From assembly GCA_001296005.1 (NCBI GenBank), contig LJHR01000024.1:62001-126000 (forward strand): a stretch of DNA of 64,000 bases. Reading direction: 5' to 3'. The notes under the pieces were generated by a model. That model was not told where the DNA came from and searched no databases. It was given only the letters and a program-made list of their open reading frames with translations. This stretch comes from an alpha proteobacterium AAP38. GTDB taxonomy: Bacteria > Pseudomonadota > Alphaproteobacteria > Azospirillales > Azospirillaceae. Each line of letters starts with the position of its first letter. The stretch's first letter is position 1. This document shows, in pieces, positions 27,253 through 36,263 of this stretch. The translations under genes and the position numbers were made by a program.

Positions 27253-27969
27253 TCAGACCCCCGCGGCCCCCCGCAGTCGGCGCATGAAGCGGGTGGGTGA
27301 CGGAATATGGGCCAGCAAGCCCGCCGCCTTGTCGGCCCGGCCCGTGACCTGTCCGATCACCTTGCCCACGCTCATCACATTGGCGATGCGCCGGTCCAGG
27401 AAGGCCCAGCTGTCGGTCAGCTCATCGGAGCGGTCATCCAGCCAATAAAGCGTGGTGGCGGTGACGACGCCGGCCAGAAGCAGGCGCTTGGTATAGAAAT
27501 TATAGTCGACGGAGGTATCGCCGACGGCACGCCAAGCGGCATCGACCGTGGCATAGACAAGCTGCGGCCCGCGCGTGGCATTCTGCGGTAGGGACAGCAG
27601 GCTGCTGGCGCGGCGCACCGCCTCGCGATAGGGGATCAGGATTTCCAGGCGCTTGCGCACGGCCAGGGTCACCCGTTCGCGTACCTTCAATGCCGTCAGG
27701 TCGGTGCCGGCCAGGGCGTCCACCATCTGCCGGTCGGCCCAGTCGCTGAACCAGCAGGCAGCTTCCACCGGGCCACCGGGGAAGGCGGCATCGGCCTCCT
27801 GCGCGTGGAACCCGGCGGCTTCCGCCCCGCGCCGCAGGGTGGTGCCGGTCCAGCCATCGAACGCCACATCGGGCAGCATGGCCACCAGGATCGCATCCTT
27901 GCGCGCGGCCAGGGCGGCCTGTGCGCGGGTATAGGCATCCTGCGGCGGCGGTGTCGTGGCGTCGGTCAT
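27253..27969 (-). CDS. COQ9 family ubiquinone biosynthesis protein
   Basis: A 238-residue protein of the COQ9 family, which binds isoprenoid lipids and assists the Coq7-type hydroxylation step of ubiquinone synthesis. It begins with a TetR-like helical segment (ILVAMLPDVAFDGWTGTTLRRGAEAAG) and carries the family region VYATVDAAWRAVGDTSVDYNFYTKRLLLAGVV. The gene lies 22 bases downstream of peptide deformylase on the same strand, so the two are probably co-transcribed. Confidence in the family is high; the role follows from homologues. Confidence 0.85.
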   Translation of the reverse strand: MTDATTPPPQDAYTRAQAALAARKDAILVAMLPDVAFDGWTGTTLRRGAEAAGFHAQEADAAFPGGPVEAACWFSDWADRQMVDALAGTDLTALKVRERVTLAVRKRLEILIPYREAVRRASSLLSLPQNATRGPQLVYATVDAAWRAVGDTSVDYNFYTKRLLLAGVVTATTLYWLDDRSDELTDSWAFLDRRIANVMSVGKVIGQVTGRADKAAGLLAHIPSPTRFMRRLRGAAGV

Positions 27970-27991
27970 CGTATGTCTCCCTGCCGGCGTG

Positions 27992-28552
27992 TCAGCGCGA
28001 TGGCGCCAGCACGTCGGGTCCGAAAAACTTCTGCTCTTCCATATAGGTCAGCGTGGCCAAGCTTTCCATGCGGTCCAGATAAAGGACGGCGTCCAGATGA
28101 TCCAGCTCATGCTGGATCACGCGGGCATGGGTGTTCGCGGCCTCGCGTTCCACCAGATTTCCATCCAGATCATAGCCGCGGTAGCGGATGCGGCGATAGC
28201 GTGGCACGACGCCGCGCAGGCCGGGGATGGACAGGCACCCTTCCCAGCCCAGCACCGTTTCGGCCCCCAAGGGCACGAATTCCGGGTTGATCAGGACCTG
28301 CGGCCCCATGGCCGCATCGCCCTGGTCGCCCGTGGCGCGTTCCGGCGGTACCCGGAAAACGATGATGCGGCGGGACACGTCGATCTGCGGGGCGGCAAGG
28401 CCGATGCCGGGCGCATCGAACATGGTCTCCACCATGTCGGCTGCCAATTGCCGCAACCCATCGTCGAAACCGCCGGCCACCGGTACCGGGATTGGGTCGG
28501 CGACACGGCGCAGGACGGGGTTGCCCATGCGGACGATGGGAAGCACGGCCAT
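27992..28552 (-). CDS. def: Peptide deformylase
   Basis: A 186-residue metallo-enzyme that removes the formyl group from new proteins. All three family motifs are present: GIGLAAPQ, EGCLSIPG with the metal-binding cysteine, and QHELDHLDAVLYLDRM with two metal histidines and the catalytic glutamate. Length is normal. No fmt gene follows here; the next gene is COQ9. The roughly 300 bases to rpsU hold the divergent promoters. Confidence 0.95.
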   Translation of the reverse strand: MAVLPIVRMGNPVLRRVADPIPVPVAGGFDDGLRQLAADMVETMFDAPGIGLAAPQIDVSRRIIVFRVPPERATGDQGDAAMGPQVLINPEFVPLGAETVLGWEGCLSIPGLRGVVPRYRRIRYRGYDLDGNLVEREAANTHARVIQHELDHLDAVLYLDRMESLATLTYMEEQKFFGPDVLAPSR

Positions 28553-28852
28553 GGAAAAGGCTCCGAAAAAGGGGGCGATTCGGCTATATCGCTATTGTGA
28601 GGCCCAGGGCGGGGCGATGCAAGGCAAGGAAAAGCGTGCCCCCTGTGGCCGCATGCCCGCCATTCCGCATGAATCTTCACAAGGATGCGCTGCGGGTCTT
28701 CACAAGCCCCACCGGCATGTGTATAACCCCGCCGACTGGATCGGGCGATGGCGCGACCTTCATGGTCTCGCGTTGCCTTTGTCTTTGTTTTCAACCCTAC
28801 CCGCAAGTGCTGGCCCTGGCTGGTGTGAGCGCACGATTGGAGTGGATGTCCC

Positions 28853-29056
28853 GTGCAAGTTCTGGTTCGTGATAACAACGTCGATCAGGCACTGCGCGCG
28901 CTGAAGAAGAAGATGCAGCGTGAGGGCATCTTCCGCGAAATGAAGCTGCGCCGCAATTATGAGAAGCCGTCGGAAAAGCGCGCTCGCGAAAAGGCTGAAG
29001 CCGTTCGCCGCGCCCGCAAGCTGCTGCGCAAGCGTCTGGAGCGCGAGGGCTACTAA
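28853..29056 (+). CDS. rpsU: 30S ribosomal protein S21
   Basis: A 67-residue basic protein matching S21 across its length ([23 protein letters not shown], then ENYEKP-like [22 protein letters not shown]). It starts with GTG, with GGAGTGGA a few bases upstream. S21 is the last protein to join the 30S subunit and affects initiation. It is a single-gene unit with its own terminator. Confidence 0.97.
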   Translation: MQVLVRDNNVDQALRALKKKMQREGIFREMKLRRNYEKPSEKRAREKAEAVRRARKLLRKRLEREGY

Positions 29057-29127
29057 TAGCCCTCCCTGTCCACCAGACAGATTGCCAGTTGGCCGTAAAG
29101 GCCACGGGATTGAATGCCGCCCCTGGG

Positions 29128-29147
29128 AAAGCCCGCGGGCGGCTTTT
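29128..29147 (+). terminator. Terminator after rpsU
   Basis: AAAGCCCGC and GCGGCTTTT form a stem with one bulged base around a short loop, ending in TTTT. It lies 70 bases after the rpsU stop. Confidence 0.6.
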
Positions 29148-29204
29148 GGTCTTTCTGGGGGTGCGGTATGATGGTTGCTCCGTCCCGCCGCCAAGGCCTG
29201 TCCG

Positions 29205-30035
29205 ATGCCCCGCCGCCCCGCCGATTCCCATATTTTCTGGCGTGATCCCGCCTTTGCCCATCTGGAAGCGCGGGAGGTCATGGATGGCCGCACCGTCTGT
29301 TACGTGCCGCATTCCCATCCGACCTTTTCCATCGGCGCCATCACGGGCGGATACAGCGAATATCTGACCGGCACCGACCGGTTTGAGGCGGCCGAAGGCA
29401 CCGTCGTGCTGATGAACCCGGAAATCGTGCACGCCTGCAACCCGGTCAATGACCACCCCTGGTCCTACCGCATGCTGTATGTGGATACCGGCTGGCTGGC
29501 GTGTGTGCAGGGGCTGCCGGCGTTCCGGCCCTTTGGCGCCGTGATCAGCCGCGATCGCGATCTCTATGCCGACCTGATGGCCCTGTTCGATCTGCTGTTC
29601 GATGACGGGGTTGAGGTCGCGGACAAGGAAGCCGGAGCCTGCCGTTTCTTCTCATTCCTGGCGGAACGTGTGGATGGGGCCGGACTGCCCCTGACGGAAA
29701 GCCATGACGCCCTGGCGCGGGCTGCCGATTACATTACCCGTCACTGCACCCGCGATTTACGGGTGGAGGAGGTGGCGGCGGCGTCGGGCCTGTCCCCCTC
29801 CTATCTGATCCGGGCGTTCAAGGCGCGTTACGGCCTGACCCCGCATGCCTATCAGACCAACCAGCGTATCCGGGTGGGGCAGGCGGGGTTGCGGCGGGGA
29901 GAGGCCATTGTCGATGTGGCGCTGGATGCCGGATTTGCCGATCAGGCCCATTTCCAGCGGGTGTTCAAGGCGCATGTTGCCGCCACGCCGGGCCAGTATG
30001 GGCAGCAGGGTCAATCCCGTTCCCGCAGACGGTAA
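29205..30035 (+). CDS. AraC family transcription regulator
   Basis: A 276-residue regulator with an AraC-type cupin ligand domain (about residues 15-150; PHSHPTFSIGAITGG, then VVLMNPEIVHACNP) and two C-terminal helix-turn-helices (LRVEEVAAASGLSPSYLIRAFKA and IVDVALDAGFADQAHFQRVFK). It resembles regulators found beside amino-acid exporters or isomerases, but none is adjacent here. I chose the ATG at 29205; the preceding ten codons have no ribosome site. Its end overlaps the convergent DUF4130 gene by 25 bases. Confidence 0.85.
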   Translation: MPRRPADSHIFWRDPAFAHLEAREVMDGRTVCYVPHSHPTFSIGAITGGYSEYLTGTDRFEAAEGTVVLMNPEIVHACNPVNDHPWSYRMLYVDTGWLACVQGLPAFRPFGAVISRDRDLYADLMALFDLLFDDGVEVADKEAGACRFFSFLAERVDGAGLPLTESHDALARAADYITRHCTRDLRVEEVAAASGLSPSYLIRAFKARYGLTPHAYQTNQRIRVGQAGLRRGEAIVDVALDAGFADQAHFQRVFKAHVAATPGQYGQQGQSRSRRR

Positions 30036-30841
30036 TGGAAGGCTTTGGGCTGCGTCGCCTCACGCTCGATCATCTCCCGCATCCGATCTTCGGCCCCCGC
30101 GATCAGGTCGGGGATCAGGTCCGCCTCCGGCAGGTTCTTCCAGTATTTCTTGGGCATTTCCGACTGCATGGCCCGCACCTTCAACCGGGCCGGGTTGAAG
30201 ATATGGGCGAAGTAGGTGCGCCAGAGATCGTCCGTATCGTCGATCAGGTCGGGCTTTTCCGAAGGTTCGTCGGATAGGGTCAGTTGCTGCCCGTCCCAGG
30301 CAGCCGATCCCTTGGGTGTGGCGATGATCCAGTCCATGTCGGTGAAGCGGCGTTGGAAAAAGCCGGCTGTGCGGCCCACGATGTAATTGTCCGGTTCAAA
30401 CCAGGCGGCGAAGCGGCGGCGGCCATCCTGCGGCGGTCCCATTTCCTTGAACCGGACAAAGGCCTTCATCTTGTGCGCGTCGCGGCGGATGGCCTTGGTC
30501 AGGGTTTCCGCCCGCGCCACATCCGCATCCGACGGGTTGGACAGCAGCGCCTTTTCCCGCTGCACCCGCCACAGCAGACGGTACAGCAGGGCGAAGCGCG
30601 CCGGGTCGACATGGCAGATGACGGCATCGGCCAGGGTCAGGAAGGCGGCAGGCACCGTGGGTGCGGGCAGTGACGGGTCGGGCGGGGGCAGGGGATCGTC
30701 GGCCATGCCGAACAGGTCGGCCCCCGCATCCCGCACCCGCCATTCCACATCGCCCGGTCCCACCCCGGCCCGCAGCAGGGCGCGGGCCGCATCCCGCCAT
30801 TCCGCCAAATCACCGCGTCCACGCAGGGACAGGCGGATCAT
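30011..30841 (-). CDS. DUF4130 (TIGR03915) DNA-metabolism protein, stand-alone form
   Basis: A 276-residue protein of the TIGR03915 family, shown by FLTLADAVICHVDPARFALLYRLLWR, KMKAFVRFKE and WFEPDNYIVGRTAGFFQRRFTDM. In many bacteria this domain is fused to the UdgX-type uracil-DNA glycosylase; here it is separate. It is coupled to the upstream radical SAM gene through a 4-base ATGA overlap, the usual partnership, and a DNA repair role is proposed from that association. The enzymatic activity is unknown. Confidence 0.85.
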   Translation of the reverse strand: MIRLSLRGRGDLAEWRDAARALLRAGVGPGDVEWRVRDAGADLFGMADDPLPPPDPSLPAPTVPAAFLTLADAVICHVDPARFALLYRLLWRVQREKALLSNPSDADVARAETLTKAIRRDAHKMKAFVRFKEMGPPQDGRRRFAAWFEPDNYIVGRTAGFFQRRFTDMDWIIATPKGSAAWDGQQLTLSDEPSEKPDLIDDTDDLWRTYFAHIFNPARLKVRAMQSEMPKKYWKNLPEADLIPDLIAGAEDRMREMIEREATQPKAFHYRLRERD

Positions 30842-32073
30842 CCGAACAGGCTCAACTGCTTGGGCTTGGGCGCGAACAGGTCGCGCAAATCGGTGCGGTC
30901 GGTCAGGCGCAGGGGTGACCAGCCCTCCGCCATGATGAAGGGCCGCACCTTGCGCACCCCCACGCCCAGCCGTTCCAGATCCTCCAGCCGCAGGTTCTTG
31001 TGCCGCCGCGCCGACAGGATGGAGGGCACGGACTTGGTACCCAGGCCCGGCACGCGCAGCAGCATTTCCTTATCCGCCCGGTTTACATCCACCGGGAATC
31101 GGTCGCGGTTGGCCAGGGCCCAGGCCAGTTTCGGATCGATATCCAGCTCCAGATTGCCGTCTTCCCTGACCGACGTGATCTCCGCCACGTCGAACCCATA
31201 GAACCGGTAGAGCCAGTCCGCCTGATACAGCCGGTGTTCACGCATCAGGGGTGGGCGCGACAGGGGCAGGACGCTGGAGGCATCGGGAATGGGGCTGAAG
31301 GCCGAGTAATAGACGCGGCGCAGGCGGAACCGGCTGTAGAGATTGGCGGACGAGCCCAGGATGGTGGCGTCGGTCGTGTTATCCACGCCCACGATCATCT
31401 GCGTGCTTTGTCCGCCCGGTGCGAAGCGGATGCGCCGCTTGGTCCGCAATGTTTGTTCCTTCGACGCCTCGATCCTGACCGACAAGTCCGACATGGAGCG
31501 GCGGATGCGGGCCGGATGCTTTTGCGGTGCAAACTGCTCGATGCCCTGATCGGTCGGCAGCTCGATATTGATCGACAGGCGGTCGGCATACAGCCCCGCC
31601 TCCTCGATCAGTTGCGGCGATGCCTCCGGGATGGTCTTCAGATGGATATAGCCGCGGAAATTATGGATCGTGCGCAGGTCCTTGGCCACGCGGACCAGTT
31701 GTTCCATTGTATAATCGGAAGAGCGGATGATGCCCGACGACAGGAACAGCCCCTCAATATAGTTGCGGCGATAGAATTCCAGGGTCAGCCAGACCACTTC
31801 GTCGGCCGTGAATCGCGCCCGCTCCACATTGCTGGACGACCGGTTCACGCAATAGACGCAGTCATAGATGCAGAAATTGGTCAGCAGGATCTTCAACAGC
31901 GAGATGCAGCGCCCGTCGGGTGCATAGGCGTGGCAGATGCCCATGCCTTCCGTCGATCCCAGCCCGCCGCTGGCCGACGAATCGCGCCGCTGGGTGCCGC
32001 TGGATGCACAGGACGCATCATATTTCGCGGCATCGGACAGGACGGCGAGACGTTGTTTCAGCGATTTGGCCAT
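30838..32073 (-). CDS. Radical SAM protein of the TIGR03916 DNA modification/repair family
   Basis: A 411-residue protein. The iron-sulfur motif CxxxCxxC is visible in FCIYDCVYC near residue 70. The C-terminal 90 residues contain a helix-hairpin-helix-like DNA contact (VNRADKEMLLRVPGLGTKSV). The protein is the standard partner of DUF4130/UdgX proteins and is thought to act on damaged or modified DNA using a 5'-deoxyadenosyl radical; the substrate is not known. It is the first gene of the two-gene operon read right to left. Confidence 0.88.
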   Translation of the reverse strand: MAKSLKQRLAVLSDAAKYDASCASSGTQRRDSSASGGLGSTEGMGICHAYAPDGRCISLLKILLTNFCIYDCVYCVNRSSSNVERARFTADEVVWLTLEFYRRNYIEGLFLSSGIIRSSDYTMEQLVRVAKDLRTIHNFRGYIHLKTIPEASPQLIEEAGLYADRLSINIELPTDQGIEQFAPQKHPARIRRSMSDLSVRIEASKEQTLRTKRRIRFAPGGQSTQMIVGVDNTTDATILGSSANLYSRFRLRRVYYSAFSPIPDASSVLPLSRPPLMREHRLYQADWLYRFYGFDVAEITSVREDGNLELDIDPKLAWALANRDRFPVDVNRADKEMLLRVPGLGTKSVPSILSARRHKNLRLEDLERLGVGVRKVRPFIMAEGWSPLRLTDRTDLRDLFAPKPKQLSLFG

Positions 32074-32176
32074 GGTCCGAACGGGCAGGGGGAAGGGATG
32101 TTGTTCATGATATGTTCGTGGATGGCCACGTCAACAATCTTGAACTATGCCCCCCGTCCTGAACGGCAAGGCACCC

Positions 32177-33385
32177 CTATCCGCGCCGGGGGAACAGGAC
32201 CGTGAAGCAGGTGCCATCGCCCACCCGGCTGTCGACATCGATGCGCCCGCCCAGACGCTGCGTGACCAGATTATAGACCAGATGCAGGCCCAGACCGGTG
32301 CCGCCCGCATCCCGCCTTGTCGTGAAGAACGGGTCGAAGATGCGGGGCAGGGTGGCGGCGTCGATGCCGTTGCCATCATCGGCCACCGACAGCTCCGCCC
32401 ACCCTGCCTGTGTTTCGGCGGGGCGCAGGCGGACCCGGATGGTCCCGCCATCCCCCCGACCCGTGAAGGCATGGGTCAAGGCGTTCATCACCAGATTGGT
32501 GACGATTTGCGCGATAGCGCCGGGCGTGCTGTCCACTTCCAGCCCTTCGACCAGATCGGCCTCCAGCCGGTGGGGAACGCGACGCAACTGCGGCTGCAAG
32601 CTGCGCAGCACCTCCCCCAGATAATCGCCCAGGTCGAAGCGGCGGACCTGATCGGTGGTCTGGTCCACGGCCACCTGCTTGAAGCTCTGCACCAGATCGG
32701 CGGCGCGGGTAATGTTGCCCAGCACAAAGCCCATCGCCTCCGTCGCGGAGGCCACGTAATCCTCCAGCAGGCTGCGGCGCAGGGACCCGTCGCGATAGGC
32801 GGCACCGAACCGTTCGGTATCCTGGGCAAAGGCTGTCGCCGCCGTGACCGCGACGCCTAGCGGCGTATTGATCTCATGCGCCACACCCGCCACCAGCCCG
32901 CCCAGGGCCGCCATCTTTTCCGCCTGGATCAGGTCGCGCTGCGTGGCGCGCAGCCGGTCCAGGGTGCGGGACATCTCCTCCGCCGTCAGGCGCATGACGT
33001 CGATGCCCTGGCCTAGCCCCATGGCCCGGCCATCGCCATCCACCAGGACGAAGCCACGGTGCAGGGCGTCGGGCTTCTGTTCCGCGATCGAGGCGTTCAG
33101 GGCTGATAGGCCGGTCTCCAGCGGCACCAGCAGCGGTTCCCGGTCGGCCAGATGTGTGACGGCGCGGCGGGCATAAAGGTCACGGCCATAACGCTGGGAG
33201 AAATGCAGAAGGAAGGTGGCGCGGTCGGCCAGCGCAAGCGGACGACCGCCCGCATCGGCCACGATCACGCCGGGCAGGGTAGGGTCAGCCTGGAACAGTT
33301 CGGCCACGCTGCCGCAGCGTGTTTGTTCCGGCACCGACGGTACGGTGCGGCACAGCCGTGCGGCTGTCCAGGCCGCGTCCGTCAT
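32177..33385 (-). CDS. Soluble sensor histidine kinase
   Basis: A 402-residue kinase without membrane helices. Residues about 25-145 look like a CBS-type or related sensory pair (LPGVIVADAGGRPLALADR and FVLVDGDGRAMGLG). A coiled coil leads to the phospho-acceptor site (GLVAGVAHEINTPLG) and the ATPase boxes: N (NLVMNALTHAF), G1 (VADDGNGID), F (IFDPFFTT) and G2 (GTGLGLHLVYN). No response regulator is adjacent, so its partner is elsewhere. The ATG at 33385 directly follows GGCGGGGAG; sequence before it is antisense to other DNA and unlikely to be coding. Confidence 0.85.
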   Translation of the reverse strand: MTDAAWTAARLCRTVPSVPEQTRCGSVAELFQADPTLPGVIVADAGGRPLALADRATFLLHFSQRYGRDLYARRAVTHLADREPLLVPLETGLSALNASIAEQKPDALHRGFVLVDGDGRAMGLGQGIDVMRLTAEEMSRTLDRLRATQRDLIQAEKMAALGGLVAGVAHEINTPLGVAVTAATAFAQDTERFGAAYRDGSLRRSLLEDYVASATEAMGFVLGNITRAADLVQSFKQVAVDQTTDQVRRFDLGDYLGEVLRSLQPQLRRVPHRLEADLVEGLEVDSTPGAIAQIVTNLVMNALTHAFTGRGDGGTIRVRLRPAETQAGWAELSVADDGNGIDAATLPRIFDPFFTTRRDAGGTGLGLHLVYNLVTQRLGGRIDVDSRVGDGTCFTVLFPRRG

Positions 33386-33504
33386 CTCCCCGCCTGCTGC
33401 CGGGTCCTTGTCCCTGTCCCGGTCCAACCATTCCCCCGCTGCTGGGATCGTGTTCGGGTGTGATGCCAGAAAGCCATGACGGATTCGTGACGGGCGCGCT
33501 ACCC

Positions 33505-34440
33505 TCAACCGCCCTTCATCACCGTCAGGGCAGCATCCCAGTAAGGGACCGGCCCGAACCGGCCCGCCAGAAAATCCACAAAGGCCCTGACCTTGGGGCT
33601 GAGATGGCGGTTGGCGGGATAGACGGCGTGGGCGGCCAGCGGGCTGGGCAGCCAAGCATCCAGCAAGGGGATCAGCCGTCCCGCCGCCAGCGCATCGCCC
33701 ACGATGAAGGTGGGCAGCAGCACCAGCCCCTGGCCGTGCAGCGCCGCCTCGCGCAGCGCGTCACCATTATTGGCGCGCAGCCGCCCCTTCAGACGCACAT
33801 TCTGCGTCTCCTCCGATCCAGGTGCGGTGCGGAAAGTCCATTGATCCGGGTTCTGGACATTGGTGTAGATCAGGCAATCATGATCGGCGATGTCGGCGGG
33901 GCTTTGCGGCGTGCCGCGCCGGGCCAGGTAATCGGGGCTGGCGCAGATCACGGCGCGCACGGGAAAAAGGCGGCGGGCCACCAGCGAACTGTCCTTCAGC
34001 CGCCCGATGCGCACCGCCAGATCATAACCTTCCTCCACCAGATCGACGAACCGGTCGGACAGGTCCATATCCACGATGACTTCCGGGTACAGGCCCATGA
34101 AATCGGCAATGGCGCCTGACAGGTGGACAAAGCCGAACGACATGGGGGCGGCCAGTTTCAGGACACCGCGCGGGGCCGCATGCTGGCTGGCCACCGACCG
34201 TTCCGCCTCCTCCAGCGCGTCCAGCGCCTGGGTGACGCGGGCATAGAAGCCCTCGCCCACCTGGGTCAGGCTGATATGGCGGGTGGTGCGGTTGAACAGG
34301 CGGGCACCCAGACGCGCCTCCAACTCCCCGATGCGGCGGCTGGCGGCGGATTTCGACAAGCCCAGCTTTTCAGCGGCCCTTGTGAAGCTGCGCCCCTCCG
34401 CCACCAGCGTGAACAGCCGCAGATCCTCAAGCCTGTCCAT
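33505..34440 (-). CDS. LysR family transcription regulator
   Basis: A 311-residue LysR protein: N-terminal helix-turn-helix (FTRAAEKLGLSKSAASRRIGELE) and a periplasmic-binding-like ligand domain (residues about 90-300). It is divergent from wrbA, and the 125-base space between them holds a palindrome, so it most likely controls wrbA and the pirin gene, plausibly in response to quinones or oxidants. The ATG at 34440 has GGGGG at proper spacing; an ATG at 34452 is possible. Confidence 0.88.
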   Translation of the reverse strand: MDRLEDLRLFTLVAEGRSFTRAAEKLGLSKSAASRRIGELEARLGARLFNRTTRHISLTQVGEGFYARVTQALDALEEAERSVASQHAAPRGVLKLAAPMSFGFVHLSGAIADFMGLYPEVIVDMDLSDRFVDLVEEGYDLAVRIGRLKDSSLVARRLFPVRAVICASPDYLARRGTPQSPADIADHDCLIYTNVQNPDQWTFRTAPGSEETQNVRLKGRLRANNGDALREAALHGQGLVLLPTFIVGDALAAGRLIPLLDAWLPSPLAAHAVYPANRHLSPKVRAFVDFLAGRFGPVPYWDAALTVMKGG

Positions 34441-34454
34441 TTTGGCCCCCATGA

Positions 34455-34475
34455 TTGTCCCGCCCAGCGGGACAA
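34455..34475. promoter_or_regulatory. Palindromic operator between LysR and wrbA
   Basis: TTGTCCCGC, spacer CCA, GCGGGACAA: a perfect 9-bp inverted repeat just before the LysR start, about 90 bases from wrbA. It fits autoregulation of the LysR gene and control of the divergent gene. No T run follows. Confidence 0.55.
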
Positions 34476-34565
34476 AGCTGTTCGAAATTGGACCATTATC
34501 GGGAATGATGCAACCGCCTATCTTTCTCTCAACAGCGCAACACACCGCACCTTATGGAGAGCGAA

Positions 34566-35168
34566 ATGAGCAAGGTTCTGGTCCTCTATTATTCCTCCTA
34601 CGGCCATATCGAGACGATGGCCAAGGCCGTTGCCGAGGGTGCGGCCTCTGTCGCCGGCACCGAAGTGGTGGTCAAGCGCGTGCCGGAGCTGATCCCGGAA
34701 GAGGTTGCCAAGCGGTCTGGCATCAAGCTGGAACAGGATGCCGCCGTCGCCACCGTGGACGAGCTGCCGAACTATGACGCCATCATTTTCGGCACGCCCA
34801 CCCGCTTTGGCATGATGGCCAGCCAGATGCGCAACTTCCTGGACCAGACCGGCGGTCTGTGGGCCAAGGGTGCGCTGATCGGCAAGGTCGGCTCGGTCTT
34901 CGTGTCCACGGCGACCCAGCATGGCGGTCAGGAGGCGACCCTGCTGTCCTTCCACACCAGCCTGCTGCACCATGGCATGGTCATCGCTGGATTGCCCTAC
35001 AGCTTCGGCGGTCAGACCCGCCTGGACGAGGTGACGGGCGGCAGCCCCTATGGCGCCACCACCATCGCCGGCGGCGACGGTTCCCGCCAGCCGTCGGAGA
35101 ATGAGCTGGAAGGTGCGCGCTTCCAGGGTGCCCATGTGGCCCGTCTGGCGGCAAAGCTGTCGGCCTAA
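34566..35168 (+). CDS. wrbA: NAD(P)H:quinone oxidoreductase WrbA
   Basis: A 200-residue flavodoxin-like FMN enzyme that reduces quinones by two electrons. Family motifs are visible: [16 protein letters not shown] (FMN phosphate loop), [28 protein letters not shown] and [17 protein letters not shown]. The ATG at 34566 matches the conserved start ([10 protein letters not shown]). Its divergent LysR neighbour probably regulates it. A strong hairpin terminator follows, so the pirin gene may have its own promoter. Confidence 0.93.
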   Translation: MSKVLVLYYSSYGHIETMAKAVAEGAASVAGTEVVVKRVPELIPEEVAKRSGIKLEQDAAVATVDELPNYDAIIFGTPTRFGMMASQMRNFLDQTGGLWAKGALIGKVGSVFVSTATQHGGQEATLLSFHTSLLHHGMVIAGLPYSFGGQTRLDEVTGGSPYGATTIAGGDGSRQPSENELEGARFQGAHVARLAAKLSA

Positions 35169-35172
35169 CGCC

Positions 35173-35286
35173 TGTCCCTCAAACGCCGGGCGCCGCCGTC
35201 CGGCGGCTTGGCTCACGGCGCATGTGCGCCGGGCCGGCAGTCGCCGGCCTCCGATGGTCATGGGGTCATGACCATCGGGTTTTATT
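35173..35286 (+). repeat. Four-hairpin intergenic element, copy 2, with terminator
   Basis: TGTCCCTCAA is followed by hairpins at 35192-35207 (GCCGCC, loop GTCC, GGCGGC), 35216-35231 (CGGCGC, loop ATGT, GCGCCG), 35232-35249 (GGCCGGC, loop AGTC, GCCGGCC) and 35251-35278 (12-bp perfect arms, loop GGGT), the last followed by GTTTTATT as in a terminator. Order, lead sequence and loop sizes match copy 1 at 16751, while the stems differ in compensating ways. Confidence 0.75.
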
Positions 35287-35356
35287 CCATGACCGTAACG
35301 GTCCTTGCAGCGTTGCCAGTCCGGGGCGCTGCCGGGAGCCATCAAGGAGAAGTGTC

Positions 35357-36070
35357 ATGATCGAACATCGCCCCTTCGCCGGCTTGGGTAAGGCCAACCA
35401 TGGCTGGCTGCGCGCCAATTTCCACTTCAGCTTTGCCGGCTATCACAATCCGTCGCGGGTCCATTGGGGACCGTTGCGGGTGTGGAACGATGATACCATC
35501 GACAGCAATACCGGCTTTGACCCGCATCCCCATCAGGATATGGAAATCATCACCTATGTTCGCAAGGGCGCCATCACGCACCAGGATTTCCTGGGTAATG
35601 AGGGCCGCACGGAAGCGGGCGATGTGCAGGTGATGTCGGCGGGCACCGGCATCGTGCATGCCGAATATAACCGCGAACCGGGAGAAACCACCCTGTTCCA
35701 GATCTGGATCATCCCCAACAAGCGTGGCGTGAAGCCGCGCTGGGAAGCCGCGAAGTTCCCCAAGGGCACCGATGCCCAGGGCCAGCTGCGCGTCCTGGCA
35801 TCGGGCCGGGATCAGGATAAGGACAGCGGTGCGCTCTATATTCACCAGGATGCTGCACTTTTGGGTGGAACCTTGCCGGCGGGTACGGTGTTGACCCATC
35901 GGTTGGGTGATCGGCTGGCCTATCTGGTCCCCGCCCGGGGCAAGGTGAAGGTCAATGGCCTGACCCTTGATGCCCGCGACGGCGCCGCGGTGAAGGACGA
36001 AGAAGTCCTCACCATCGAGGTGCTGGAAGAGGCCGAACTGATCCTCGCTGATCTGCCGCGTGCGGCCTGA
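35357..36070 (+). CDS. Pirin family protein
   Basis: A 237-residue double-cupin protein of the pirin family. The N-terminal cupin carries the metal ligands in FDPHPHQDMEIITYV and AGTGIVHAEYN. Bacterial members include quercetin 2,3-dioxygenases and regulators of central metabolism; the activity here is unproven. AAGGAG at 35344-35349 sets the start. Its position after wrbA and the LysR gene suggests a common quinone or flavonoid response. Confidence 0.9.
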   Translation: MIEHRPFAGLGKANHGWLRANFHFSFAGYHNPSRVHWGPLRVWNDDTIDSNTGFDPHPHQDMEIITYVRKGAITHQDFLGNEGRTEAGDVQVMSAGTGIVHAEYNREPGETTLFQIWIIPNKRGVKPRWEAAKFPKGTDAQGQLRVLASGRDQDKDSGALYIHQDAALLGGTLPAGTVLTHRLGDRLAYLVPARGKVKVNGLTLDARDGAAVKDEEVLTIEVLEEAELILADLPRAA

Positions 36071-36135
36071 TCGGCAGGGTCCACCATACCGGGGCCGGCT
36101 CCCCCATCCCCCTGAAGGCCGGTCCCGGTTTCAAA

Positions 36136-36174
36136 GGGCGGCGTCCTCCCCCCGGACGCCGCCCGTTTTATTTT
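36136..36174 (+). terminator. Terminator of the pirin gene
   Basis: GGGCGGCGTCC and GGACGCCGCCC pair perfectly over 11 bases around TCCCCCC, followed by GTTTTATTTT. Confidence 0.85.
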
Positions 36175-36263
36175 GGGCACTATGCTGCGCGCATCCGTCC
36201 CCTTGGCGGCGGGGGCGGTTGATGCCAGTTATCGGTGCAGGATAACGCCAAGGAACCATCCCC

